This document shows positions 25,576 to 33,809 of a stretch of 64,000 nt of DNA, one piece after another; within the stretch, counting starts at the first letter, position 1, and each line of letters starts with the position of its first letter. The notes below the pieces were generated by a model. It worked only from the letters and a program-made list of their open reading frames with translations, was not told the origin of the DNA and did not search any database. The DNA comes from Candidatus Woesearchaeota archaeon. GTDB lineage: Archaea; Nanobdellota; Nanobdellia; Woesearchaeales; ARS49. The position numbers and the translations under genes are program-made. The DNA lies in NCBI GenBank assembly GCA_019322895.1, contig JAHWHZ010000002.1, positions 124,001-188,000 on the forward strand. The letters run 5' to 3'.

Positions 25576-25869
25576 ATGGAGCTTCCTGAAATGTACAAAG
25601 GAGAGAAAGTGATGTTATTTTACATCAACCAGCAGGGAACACCATCAATATTCTTTGTAGGCGAGACGCACTCTGCTGAATTTTTTGCAGACTTTGTGAA
25701 CCATAACGGCGGAAGAGCATTGAATTATCTTGAAGGAGTCAATTCAGATCTTTACGCAAAAGCAAATGAATTTGTCAAATCGCTTCCAAGAGAAACAAAT
25801 ATTGAAAAAATAGACATATCAGACATCCTCAAACCAAGAACAGAAGAGGATTCCCAACAAGAAGAGTGA
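25576..25869 (+). CDS. hypothetical protein, second of a tandem pair
   Basis: 97 aa, paralogue of the preceding gene with an added polar C terminus (KPRTEEDSQQEE). Conserved core: LPEMYKG, MLFYI, LEGVNSDLYAKA, IDISDIL. The last 41 bp overlap the end of the prepilin peptidase gene on the other strand. Function unknown. Confidence 0.77.
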   Translation: MELPEMYKGEKVMLFYINQQGTPSIFFVGETHSAEFFADFVNHNGGRALNYLEGVNSDLYAKANEFVKSLPRETNIEKIDISDILKPRTEEDSQQEE

Positions 25870-26668
25870 TCAAGAAAGCGATCAAGAAGCTTGGAACAAA
25901 AGGAATCCCTACTTTTATCAAGACTTTCTTTATTTTAAACTTAATCAGCTTATTTATCTGCTTCTTGTCTATGCCTAGATCTTTTGGGCCGCAGATTTTC
26001 TTTCCTTTAACAAAAACATCATCTGCAATCCAGTCACCTTCTGTAAGCTCAGAAGGACTGACTTTCTTGTACATGCATACGTTTTCAACTGACTTGACAG
26101 CAAGAATCAAGTAAATCATGACAGGAACAAACAAGGCAACAAACACAAGCAATAATCTTGTGAAAGTTTCTCCAATAAAAAAAGCAAATACCAATGAGCC
26201 AAATGCAAATCCAAGACTTACTGCGCGTATCTTTGTATACTTATCAAGACTCTTCCTGAACTGCTTCCTGAATTTTTTCCAATTCTTAAAAGCAAGAGCA
26301 GCGCTCCAGATGATTCCATAGATTCCGCCAAATATCGCAAGATTGACAATAAAGCCTACTGTGAAAGAGTCAAGGCTGAATCTTAATCCTAACAAAGCTC
26401 CTAAAGCCATCAATAATTTAGAATCACCGCCTCCCCACTGGCCAAGGTAGAACATTGCGACAGCAATGCCGAAAAACACCCCAAAGCCCAATAATCCTTC
26501 TAATATATAGTGCCATTCAAAAGAATAAACAGACCACATCAATCTCAATCCAAGCCCTGCAAATATACCTGAATAATTTAGCCAGTCAGGAACCTCCCTT
26601 GTCTTGAGATCTGTCAAGGTCCCCACTATCAATAAAACTATACATACAGCGTATATAAGCTCAATCAT
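25829..26668 (-). CDS. archaeal prepilin peptidase (A24 family)
   Basis: 279 aa. Catalytic aspartates: Asp20 in GTLTDLKTREVPDWLN and Asp82 in the GxGD motif WGGGDSKLL. Six to seven membrane segments, and a cytoplasmic part near 205-255. It should cut class III signals such as that of the pilin at 12161-12643. The frame is open upstream, but GAGG before the ATG at 26668 and the conserved start of the family decide the start. The promoter region is shared with the divergent cis-prenyltransferase gene. Confidence 0.9.
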   Translation of the reverse strand: MIELIYAVCIVLLIVGTLTDLKTREVPDWLNYSGIFAGLGLRLMWSVYSFEWHYILEGLLGFGVFFGIAVAMFYLGQWGGGDSKLLMALGALLGLRFSLDSFTVGFIVNLAIFGGIYGIIWSAALAFKNWKKFRKQFRKSLDKYTKIRAVSLGFAFGSLVFAFFIGETFTRLLLVFVALFVPVMIYLILAVKSVENVCMYKKVSPSELTEGDWIADDVFVKGKKICGPKDLGIDKKQINKLIKFKIKKVLIKVGIPFVPSFLIAFLITLLVGNPLLFLV

Positions 26669-26740
26669 ATACCTCTGTAAATTGAAAAGGTTTATAAATA
26701 TTAGTATATTAACACCCGAGTAGCAAATAAAAGGTGCTTT

Positions 26741-27457
26741 GTGGGAATCATAAATCTTTGGGAAGGCGTGAAAAGCAAGATACAGATAAGCAGCCAGAAT
26801 ATTCCAAAACATGTTGCGATAATCGTTGACGGCTGCGAGGAATTTGCAGAAAAAAACAAGAAACCGCTTAAAGAGACCTACCAGACAGAGTTCTTGAACA
26901 TCAAGAACGCAATAAAAGTAGGTGTTAAACTTCATATTCCAATAATGACTTTTTTCTCAAGGTCAAAAAAGCCGAGTGATGAAGAGATTGACCAATTGAT
27001 TGAATTCTTCAACTTATTGCTCAAATGGGAATTGATCCATGAAAACCAGATAAAGATCTCTGTATTAGGAAAATGGTATAATTTGCCAGACAGATTAATA
27101 GAGCCTATCAAAAAAATAATATCAGACACAAAAGAATATGACAAGCATTTCATAAACTTCTGCATACAATATGACGGGCAGGAAGAGATTGTTAATGCCT
27201 GCAAGCTCATAGCGCATCAGTTAAAGCTGGACAAGATAACGCCTGAAGGCATCAATGCAGCATTGATAAAAGAAAATATCTATGCCTCTTATTTCATGCC
27301 ACCAAACCTGATGATCGTGAGCGGCAAAAAGAAGACAACAGGCGGATTATTATTGTGGGACGCGCCCAATACAAAGATATATTTCTCAGATGTATTGTGG
27401 CCAGACTTTGGAAAAGAAGACTTTTTAAAAGGAATCGTATTTTACCAATCAAATTAA
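26741..27457 (+). CDS. cis-prenyltransferase (UppS) relative with altered active site
   Basis: 238 aa, GTG start after AAGGTG. The family is clear from PKHVAIIVDG (Asp30 kept), INFCIQYDGQEEIVNA and IYFSDVLWPDFGKEDFLKGI. But DGNxRWA is DGCEEFA, the FSSENW..RP loop is FSRSKKPSD, and the IRTGGE.R..N motif that binds the diphosphates is IVSGKKKTTGG. Many residues for IPP and Mg are missing. It may be a non-catalytic partner, as NgBR is for eukaryotic cis-prenyltransferase, or have a new substrate. A second, normal copy would be expected elsewhere in the genome. Confidence 0.8.
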   Translation: MGIINLWEGVKSKIQISSQNIPKHVAIIVDGCEEFAEKNKKPLKETYQTEFLNIKNAIKVGVKLHIPIMTFFSRSKKPSDEEIDQLIEFFNLLLKWELIHENQIKISVLGKWYNLPDRLIEPIKKIISDTKEYDKHFINFCIQYDGQEEIVNACKLIAHQLKLDKITPEGINAALIKENIYASYFMPPNLMIVSGKKKTTGGLLLWDAPNTKIYFSDVLWPDFGKEDFLKGIVFYQSN

Positions 27458-27475
27458 TTCGGGGGGAGAACAAAA

Positions 27476-28144
27476 ATGGGAATTGTTGAAGAAACATATA
27501 GAGCATATCTAAAATCTGAAGAAGACAATGCTTGTGTGCTGGAACATAATGCTTTGACACAAATCTGCATAGAGTTTAATGCATGCGCAGCATCACGCGG
27601 AGACCGGCAGATGAGCATAGAGACAGACGCCCAAAACCTATACATAGGCCGCGCAATGCATCTTTTCAAGCTGTTAAACAAGAACGTGGTAAAAAGCGAT
27701 GAATTCTATCTGACAGAAGTGGCATTTATTAGAGACAGGCTCCAGAGACAAGGATTAGAGCTTGTGCAAAAAGGGCATGGCGGAAGCCTGGACAAGCATG
27801 ACTGTTTTAGATTAGATGAAGAGACATTGGACGAATTGACTTTTGCAGAATCTTTAGAATTTGGCTTTCCCACTTTTGCAGGACGTTCAGGATTACTGCC
27901 ATTTATCATCCGCACTGGAGTAGATGAATATGGAGAGGTGCCATTAGCATTAGTAAGAGAAAGTTACGATGAAAGAGAAGGTTATTCAGATTCTTATTGG
28001 TTCGGTGCAACAATAACAGACGGTTCGCGCGAGATGTTTGAGCGCATAAAATCAGTAGAAGCTGTTCTGGAAGAGTGGACTGGCAAGCCTCTGCGCAGAG
28101 TGGAAGATGTTGTAAAAGAAGAAGAAGAGGTATTGTGGGGATAA
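27476..28144 (+). CDS. hypothetical protein, 222 aa
   Basis: Soluble, acidic, with a Glu-rich C terminus (VVKEEEEVLWG). No known family. The ribosome binding region GGGGGGAGA matches those of the genes at 25307 and 63709, which hints at common control. Followed by a 259-bp gap with two inverted repeats. Confidence 0.77.
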   Translation: MGIVEETYRAYLKSEEDNACVLEHNALTQICIEFNACAASRGDRQMSIETDAQNLYIGRAMHLFKLLNKNVVKSDEFYLTEVAFIRDRLQRQGLELVQKGHGGSLDKHDCFRLDEETLDELTFAESLEFGFPTFAGRSGLLPFIIRTGVDEYGEVPLALVRESYDEREGYSDSYWFGATITDGSREMFERIKSVEAVLEEWTGKPLRRVEDVVKEEEEVLWG

Positions 28145-28236
28145 TTTGCAGGAAGGCCATTGCCTCCTTTTGATGAAATCCTGCTGACTGCGCGGAAATA
28201 ATCGAAAATTTTCCGGAAAAGTCTTGTAAACGCATG

Positions 28237-28278
28237 TCAAGAAACGCCAAAATTTATCTATATAGCGGCGTTTCTTGA
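28237..28278. repeat. 12-bp perfect inverted repeat, first of two
   Basis: TCAAGAAACGCC (28237-28248) and GGCGTTTCTTGA (28267-28278) with an 18-bp AT-rich spacer containing TATATAG. Placed 2 bp before a second, similar structure. The spacer length is large for a terminator, and no T-run follows; a DNA operator, a recombination site or a small RNA hairpin are the options. Confidence 0.7.
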
Positions 28279-28280
28279 GC

Positions 28281-28330
28281 ACGTTCAGAAATACTTGCTA
28301 TTGGACATATAAAATAAGTATTTCTGACGT
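28281..28330. repeat. 15-bp inverted repeat, second of two
   Basis: ACGTTCAGAAATACTT (28281-28296) pairs with AAGTATTTCTGACGT (28316-28330) with one bulged T and a 19-bp spacer containing ATATAAAA. It shares TCA(A)GAAA at the same place in the arm and nearly the same spacer with the preceding repeat, so the two look like members of one element type. Confidence 0.7.
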
Positions 28331-28386
28331 ATAAAGAATAGAATCAGCACTACTTCTATGAAAACAAAAACTTTAAATATTATTAG

Positions 28387-28404
28387 TTATATAAACTTAT
28401 ATAA
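28387..28404. promoter_or_regulatory. operator-like repeat overlapping an antitoxin start
   Basis: TTATATAA-AC-TTATATAA, a directly repeated self-palindrome, ends on the A of the ATG at 28404. A TATA box (CTTTAAATATT, 28371-28381) is just upstream. The placement fits autorepression. Confidence 0.5.
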
Positions 28405-28670
28405 TGAAACAAAAAGCAATACTGCACTATCCAAGACTGGACACTGTAATCATGGTAGAAAAAACAATAAAAAAGATGAAGAAATACCCGACAAAAACAG
28501 AATTGTGGAAAAAGCTTCCAAAGAAAATAATGTATCAGACGTTCTGCCTGATAATAGATTACCTGCAGGAAACAGGAAAAGTGGTAATCAAGGACAAGCA
28601 GATAATCTGGGTATGGGATCCAGAAGGAGTAAGAAAATACCTTGCAAAAAGCCATTTGATAGCAAGATAA
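28404..28670 (+). CDS. antitoxin-like winged-helix protein
   Basis: 88 aa, basic. YPTKTELWKKLPKKIMYQTF and LIIDYLQETGKVVIKDKQII read as a winged helix with its beta wing. It overlaps or abuts the toxin gene in a different frame, as antitoxins do. Expected to bind the promoter repeat at 28387-28404. Confidence 0.72.
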   Translation: MKQKAILHYPRLDTVIMVEKTIKKMKKYPTKTELWKKLPKKIMYQTFCLIIDYLQETGKVVIKDKQIIWVWDPEGVRKYLAKSHLIAR

Positions 28671-28675
28671 TACAT

Positions 28676-28981
28676 GTGGCTTTTGCAGATGAAAAACTAA
28701 AAAAGGCATTTGAAAGATTAAGAACAGGAAGACATGAAAGCAGGGACTTATTCAAGTCAATAAACAAGGCATTTGACGCCTTAAAAGAAGATCCTTTCTG
28801 CGGAATACAGATACAGAAAAAGCTCATTCCAAAAGAATACAATGCATCAAACCTCTGGAAATACAACCTGCCAAAAGCATGGAGATTACTCTATACAGTT
28901 AAAGAGGACCAGATAACAATATTAAGCATAGTACTTGAATGGGTGAATCATAAAGAATATGAAAAAAGATTCAAATACTAG
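28676..28981 (+). CDS. RelE/YoeB-like toxin, archaeal type
   Basis: About 101 aa from GTG 28676; an ATG at 28613 in the same frame, inside the antitoxin gene, is the alternative (122 aa). Conserved pieces: VAFADEKLKKAFERL, EDPFCGIQIQKKLIPKEY, NLWKYNLPKAWRLLYTV and EWVNHKEYEKRFKY. The last piece carries the His/Tyr/Arg-rich end of RelE-type interferases. The frame open upstream to 28358 is a shadow of the antitoxin gene. Ends 11 bp inside the convergent HTH gene. Confidence 0.75.
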   Translation: MAFADEKLKKAFERLRTGRHESRDLFKSINKAFDALKEDPFCGIQIQKKLIPKEYNASNLWKYNLPKAWRLLYTVKEDQITILSIVLEWVNHKEYEKRFKY

Positions 28982-29156
28982 GCTGCTTTCTTATCATCAC
29001 AAAAGAATACTGCTTTTCAATCTCTTTCATGTAATCAAAAACAGTGGACTTTGGGATATCTAGATCCCGGGAAATCTGCGTCACACTTTTCCAGCCATGC
29101 CAGTATAGATAACCGATTATTCTCTTCATCCTTTCGTTTTTTATCTGCCTTCTCAT
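28971..29156 (-). CDS. helix-turn-helix protein, 61 aa
   Basis: MKRIIGYLYWHGWKSVTQIS and RDLDIPKSTVFDYMKEIE form a winged-helix DNA-binding unit without any other domain. The ATG at 29156 overlaps the stop of a 33-aa frame upstream (ATGA), which decides the start. Likely a transcription regulator; possibly of the neighbouring toxin-antitoxin pair or the island to the right. Confidence 0.72.
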   Translation of the reverse strand: MRRQIKNERMKRIIGYLYWHGWKSVTQISRDLDIPKSTVFDYMKEIEKQYSFVMIRKQPSI

Positions 29157-29254
29157 TTTGCAATACGCATTCTTCTTCTTACCAGCCTGTTCCTGAAAAT
29201 CCTGTCTATTTTTCCTACTGAAGAAACATAGTTGTAGTAAGCATATTTTCTCAT
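29153..29254 (-). CDS. 33-aa basic micro-gene coupled to the HTH gene
   Basis: MRKYAYYNYVSSVGKIDRIF, then RNRLVRRRMRIAK. Strong support: GGAGGTG at 29259-29265, 4 nt before the ATG, and a stop overlapping the HTH gene start as ATGA. Very basic and Tyr-rich. It may be a leader peptide controlling the HTH gene or a nucleic-acid-binding peptide. Confidence 0.68.
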   Translation of the reverse strand: MRKYAYYNYVSSVGKIDRIFRNRLVRRRMRIAK

Positions 29255-29336
29255 AAAACACCTCCTTCATTATTTAGGCAGTCAAAAAATAATAACATGC
29301 CCCATATGTTCTAAATATAACATAGGCAAAGAAGGA

Positions 29337-29384
29337 ATATATATTTTTCAGACACAACGTGTACATCTGTATTTACGTGTGTAC
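29337..29384 (-). promoter_or_regulatory. minus-strand promoter with upstream motif, copy 1
   Basis: TATA box AAATATATATTCC (29337-29349, minus strand) with TGTATTTACGTGTGTAC (29368-29384, written on the plus strand) about 20 bp upstream. The same motif at the same distance is found at 34801 and 38843. Confidence 0.55.
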
Positions 29385-29466
29385 TTTGTGTGAATAAATA
29401 TAATAAGTTTGCACCACTATATACCTATTAGAAGTCGCAAGTCTGCTGGCAGACAATTCTTAGAAA

Positions 29467-30456
29467 ATGGACAATCTAGACCAAAGACTGGAAAAAGCAA
29501 GTGACTGCCACATCCACACCCCTATCGGCTCTGATGGCAGCACTAGTCTTAAAGATATGAAGCCAGAGATAGCAAAGCTGGACTTTGCAGCAGCATTGGA
29601 CCACAACAACATAATCTGGCATGAATGGCATCCTTTCATACAAGAGCTTAACAAGACAAGGACAGACAACAATACAACATACACTTTGCCTGGAGCAGAG
29701 GTCAGCCTTGCGCAAGGCAAGACAATACACATTGCAATCTATTTCACAAAAAGAGAAAGTACAGAAGAGATGCTTTCAAGAATGGCACGCGTACAAAATG
29801 GATTATTGACAGAGATAAATGACCGAATAATAACAAAATTTGATGAATCACTTGACAAAGCAATAAAACACTTCAGCAAGAACGAATACATAAGGCAGAA
29901 TCCTGACAAATATCTTATCAGCAGGCACATGGTGCTTGCAGCAAGAAGGCCTAATTACATACTTGGAGCATATGGCAGAAAAGGCTTTTATTACACAGAC
30001 ATAAGCAGGACAATGAATGCCCTGAACAAGCGAATGCTTGAAGATAAAGTGATAGAAAGCCCTGAACAAGGCTATGGAACCCCTTTAACAATTGAAGGAT
30101 ATTTCCAGAAAAAAACAGCAAATGCTCCAGAAACGCAGGGAATGCTGTTGGCAGACTACAAAAGAATGACCTGCATGCAGGCACTGCCTTTCCTGAGCGA
30201 TGTTGCAGACATTATTGCAGTCGCCCATGAAGACTCAAAAGAATTCGTTGAATGGTTCGCAAAATGCAAATGGATAAATGCAATCGGATTCAATAATAAA
30301 AAGCTTGCAGAACAATATGGCCTTATGATACTGGAAGGCTCAGACTATCATGGAGGAGAGTTCAGAAAAGAAAGAATCGGCTATGATACAGAAGGAAACA
30401 GGCTTAAAAGCTGCGTTAAAACCCTTAAAGAAAAAGGTTTTCACCTTTTTTCCTAA
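29467..30456 (+). CDS. PHP-domain metal-dependent phosphoesterase
   Basis: 329 aa. Metal-binding motifs in order: DCHIHTPIGSDG (13-24), ALDHNN, PGAEVS, IHIAIY, AVAHED and EGSDYHGG near 293-300. These are the motifs of the PHP superfamily, which includes histidinol phosphatase, polymerase-associated phosphatases and cyclic nucleotide or 3',5'-pAp phosphatases. A helical insert lies at about 100-230. The giant kinase-like gene starts 5 bp downstream, so the two form an operon that may add and remove phosphate. Substrate unknown. Confidence 0.88.
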   Translation: MDNLDQRLEKASDCHIHTPIGSDGSTSLKDMKPEIAKLDFAAALDHNNIIWHEWHPFIQELNKTRTDNNTTYTLPGAEVSLAQGKTIHIAIYFTKRESTEEMLSRMARVQNGLLTEINDRIITKFDESLDKAIKHFSKNEYIRQNPDKYLISRHMVLAARRPNYILGAYGRKGFYYTDISRTMNALNKRMLEDKVIESPEQGYGTPLTIEGYFQKKTANAPETQGMLLADYKRMTCMQALPFLSDVADIIAVAHEDSKEFVEWFAKCKWINAIGFNNKKLAEQYGLMILEGSDYHGGEFRKERIGYDTEGNRLKSCVKTLKEKGFHLFS

Positions 30457-30461
30457 AAAAA

Positions 30462-33400
30462 ATGGCCGTCCCAAGAAAAACTGACTTTGCAATACCATTG
30501 ACACATCTAACTAAACTGGCCCATTCATTTTCTCTTGAAAAGCTTGTTGAAAATGCAGCAAGGCAATACACGCTGAAAGAAGAGGTTGCAGGCAGGATCA
30601 CAGCACAGATAAAAAAGCTTGTTGACTCAAAAAACGAGAACATACTGAAAGACCTCGGCGACATCTACACCCATCATTTCAATTCACTGACAGCGCCTGC
30701 AAGAATGATCCTTGCAAATATCTGCGCAGAGCAGGCCAAAAGAAAAATAAAATGGCTGAAAGCAAAAAAGCTTCCAAACAAAGAAAGAATCAAGAGAACA
30801 GAAAAACTCCTGCAGCAGGCAAGAGAAAGAGAAAGAGCTGCTGCAATACTGTGCTTTCTCAAGCCGCAAAAGCAGTTCATTGACAGGTTAAATAATGGCA
30901 GAGAATTTAACAACCTGGAAGAACAGATAGAAAAACTGATTTCTGCCGCAGACAAGGCAAGAAAAATACCAAGACTCGCTGAATTTGTCATAGAATCACC
31001 TGAAGAGAACTTTATGGAAGAGTTCTATACTGCCTATGACTCGCTTCAGTGCGAGGACAAGGAGAAATGCAGGCAGATAAATGAGAAAAAGCTTGAATTG
31101 CTTCTAAAGCACGTAAAGCTTCCTGCAAATTTCAAGAATTATTATTACAGGTATGCATCAACAATGCAGAAGATTGCAGAATTCTCTTCAAACAAGAGAG
31201 AGATACTTGAAGAAAGCGTTGATTTCCTTGAAAAGATAAGAAGAAACAAGAGCTTCAATGCCCTTGCTTACATCGGCCTTGGAAACACCCACATGGAGCT
31301 TGCAAAACTAGGTGATGCAATAAAGCATCTTGAGAGAGCAAGCGATGCTTATCACGGAGCATTAAAATCAAAGAACATCAAGGAAATAAACCTTGCAGTC
31401 ATAAGCTCAAAGCTGTGCAACTGCCACATGAGCAAGCTGCGCCTGACAAAAGACAAGAGCATAAGCGAAAGATTCCTTGATTACCTGCAGGCATTAAGAT
31501 ACGGTGCAGAGGCGCATTTTGCTATGAGCAAGTTCAAGAAAGAAGAAGAGCTTGCAGACTACAAGAAAAAGCTCGGCACAACAATGTTTTATCTTGGAAG
31601 AGACCTTGTAAAAGCAAGTGAAGAAGAATTCAGCAAAATAGCAGACCTGCTGAAATTCTATGATCCTACGTACCACGAGCACTTTGGAAAAGCATCTGAC
31701 ACTGTGATAAAAAGAGTCAAAAGCATACTCTTGCCAGGCAAGTATGAAAGCCAGAAAGACCGCCTGCTGATAAAGATATTTAACCGAGCAAGAAACCATC
31801 TCAAGAAAGCACAGGCAAAAGAGCGCAGATTCTATGACAGCCTAAAGATATCAGAGCAGATAGCAAGAAGCTGCCTGCACATCGGCAAACTGATTCCCTC
31901 CTCAAGAAAGGCTTTTGCAGAAGCACTAACCACTCTTGATGAAATGATTGCAAAAGCAAGCCAAAAGAAAGAAAACAAGAAAATCACCAGGAAACTCAGC
32001 AAATTCCATAATTTCCGCGGAGAAGCTCATTTCAGGGCATCACAAAAAGGAAACGTGCTTGACAGGATAAGAAACAAGGCAAAAGCAATTGCAGATTATG
32101 CAAAAGTAAGGGAATTAAGAAAAAAACTAAGCAAAAAAGCCCCAAGAGCCTGCTATTCAATGCCTGCAACAAACTACATAGAGATTGCAGAACTTGTGCT
32201 TGAAAAAAGAGTGTGCAATAATATCCCAGATATCTGCAATCAGTTGAACCTGCAGGAGCAGGAAGCAGCAAAGCTTGCAAAAGCATGCTATCAGGAAGCG
32301 ATAAAATTATTAGAGCATGCAAGAAGCAAGGGAGACAACACGCCCTACTGCACGACAAAGATAGGAAAATGCTATTACGGGCTTGCAAAGCTCAGCAATG
32401 ACCTGGAATTAATTTCAAAAGCAATTGAAGAATTTGACAAGGCAATTGAACTGGACAAGCAGGATGACCCGTACCTTCCTCCACACTGGTTCAAGGCATA
32501 TCTTGCAGCATATTTCTTTAAGAATGATCTTTCGACGCCGCTTGACCCTGCAGAAGAATTATCAAAGTTCCTGAAGATAAGCAAGAGAGATTATTTCAGG
32601 AGCATAACAAACTGCAGGGTATGGCGGGCCAAAGGCAGGGGAGCTGAAGAAGTAAAGGCCATATTCAAGAGTCCTGTAGATGAAAAACAGACACTGAAGC
32701 TTGAAAAGCTGCTCATAGAAAACAAGAGCGATGATTATGACGTGATATGGAGGCTGGAAGACCCTGTTGTCCTCATACTTGAGGCAAAAGGAACAAAGAC
32801 AATGAATGAAAGGATTGCTGAAAAAGCAGAGACAGTAGAAAGAGCGCAAAAAGAAAAGAGCGACATAATCACAGATGAATACAGGCACTTCCATGACGAG
32901 ACAATGCAGCTGTACAAGGATGCTGTGACAGAACTTGTAAGAAACATCTATGACATTAAAGAAAAATATCATGACGGCACCCTGCGCAGGGCAGCAGAAA
33001 AAGAAGGGTTTAACCTTGATGACGAGATAATGCAATTTGAAGAAGAAGACTATTATGAATTTGCTGACAGCGCTGTTGACGCCCTTGACCTGAGATTCGG
33101 CAAATGCGCTCTGTCAAACCAGGCAATAAATGAAAACACTTATGTGAACATAGGAGACCAGTACACAAAAGAGCACCTGAAAGCAATCTTAAAAGAAATA
33201 ACAAGACAGTGCATACTGCCGATGAAAGAAGGCTTTGACTTTGACCCTAACCTGGACAATGTCATGATATATGATGACGAGGAAAAAGTACGGGTTGCCT
33301 GCGGAATTGATTTTGAAAAACTAAAAATAAGGAAATATGTGGCAGGATTATGCATGTTATTATTTTACGACAATCCAAAGATATCTGCAGAGCTCTCTAT

Positions 33401-33809
33401 CAAAGAAGCAGGAAACTTTCTCACACCTGCTCACAAGAAAGAGATAATAGACCACTTCATAGAAGAAGAGCTAAGAATAGAAAATGACGATGAAACAATC
33501 ACGATTAATCGAGTAACACCTGAAGAAAGATATGAGATTCACAGGGACGTGACAGTCTACATGCCATTAAGAAGGATGGGGCTTGCTGGAAATGAAAAAA
33601 GAAAACTCCTGGAAAAAAGCAGGCCACTGACACAGGAAGACATTGATTTATTGAAACAAAGGCAGACAGATGACATTGAATGGCTGAAATCAGACGTGGC
33701 TTATGCAATCAGGGGAGCTGCAAAAGAGCCTGGCAAGCTCTATGGAAGAGACTTGCGCCTGTTTGTAATACTGCATGACATAATAAAAGACATGGAAGTC
33801 ATTCCATAA
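30462..33809 (+). CDS. giant helical-repeat protein with C-terminal APH/kinase-like domain
   Basis: 1115 aa. Residues 1-690 are helical with TPR-like units (ALAYIGLGNTHMELAKLGDA; YCTTKIGKCYYGLAKLSNDL). From about 700 a kinase fold can be read: N-lobe strands with a Lys (EEVKAIFKSP), hinge VVLILEAKG (767-775), a helical insert, then DFDPNLDN (926-933), which has Asp928 and Asn933 in the HxDxxxxN spacing with Asp for His, and GIDFEK with Asp950 in the metal-binding position. The GLCMLLFYDN helix that follows is also typical of aminoglycoside phosphotransferase-like kinases. Operon with a PHP phosphoesterase. Substrate may be a protein held by the repeats. The fold is inferred from motifs. Confidence 0.72.
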   Translation: MAVPRKTDFAIPLTHLTKLAHSFSLEKLVENAARQYTLKEEVAGRITAQIKKLVDSKNENILKDLGDIYTHHFNSLTAPARMILANICAEQAKRKIKWLKAKKLPNKERIKRTEKLLQQARERERAAAILCFLKPQKQFIDRLNNGREFNNLEEQIEKLISAADKARKIPRLAEFVIESPEENFMEEFYTAYDSLQCEDKEKCRQINEKKLELLLKHVKLPANFKNYYYRYASTMQKIAEFSSNKREILEESVDFLEKIRRNKSFNALAYIGLGNTHMELAKLGDAIKHLERASDAYHGALKSKNIKEINLAVISSKLCNCHMSKLRLTKDKSISERFLDYLQALRYGAEAHFAMSKFKKEEELADYKKKLGTTMFYLGRDLVKASEEEFSKIADLLKFYDPTYHEHFGKASDTVIKRVKSILLPGKYESQKDRLLIKIFNRARNHLKKAQAKERRFYDSLKISEQIARSCLHIGKLIPSSRKAFAEALTTLDEMIAKASQKKENKKITRKLSKFHNFRGEAHFRASQKGNVLDRIRNKAKAIADYAKVRELRKKLSKKAPRACYSMPATNYIEIAELVLEKRVCNNIPDICNQLNLQEQEAAKLAKACYQEAIKLLEHARSKGDNTPYCTTKIGKCYYGLAKLSNDLELISKAIEEFDKAIELDKQDDPYLPPHWFKAYLAAYFFKNDLSTPLDPAEELSKFLKISKRDYFRSITNCRVWRAKGRGAEEVKAIFKSPVDEKQTLKLEKLLIENKSDDYDVIWRLEDPVVLILEAKGTKTMNERIAEKAETVERAQKEKSDIITDEYRHFHDETMQLYKDAVTELVRNIYDIKEKYHDGTLRRAAEKEGFNLDDEIMQFEEEDYYEFADSAVDALDLRFGKCALSNQAINENTYVNIGDQYTKEHLKAILKEITRQCILPMKEGFDFDPNLDNVMIYDDEEKVRVACGIDFEKLKIRKYVAGLCMLLFYDNPKISAELSIKEAGNFLTPAHKKEIIDHFIEEELRIENDDETITINRVTPEERYEIHRDVTVYMPLRRMGLAGNEKRKLLEKSRPLTQEDIDLLKQRQTDDIEWLKSDVAYAIRGAAKEPGKLYGRDLRLFVILHDIIKDMEVIP

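Noticed and set aside
28237..28330. CRISPR array
   Set aside because: The repeats are inverted, not direct, only two units are present, and no cas genes are found.
28358..28675. A 207-aa frame starting at 28358
   Set aside because: Its first hundred codons are out of frame with the clearly structured 88-aa antitoxin gene and give a low-complexity, implausible protein; only its end is the toxin.
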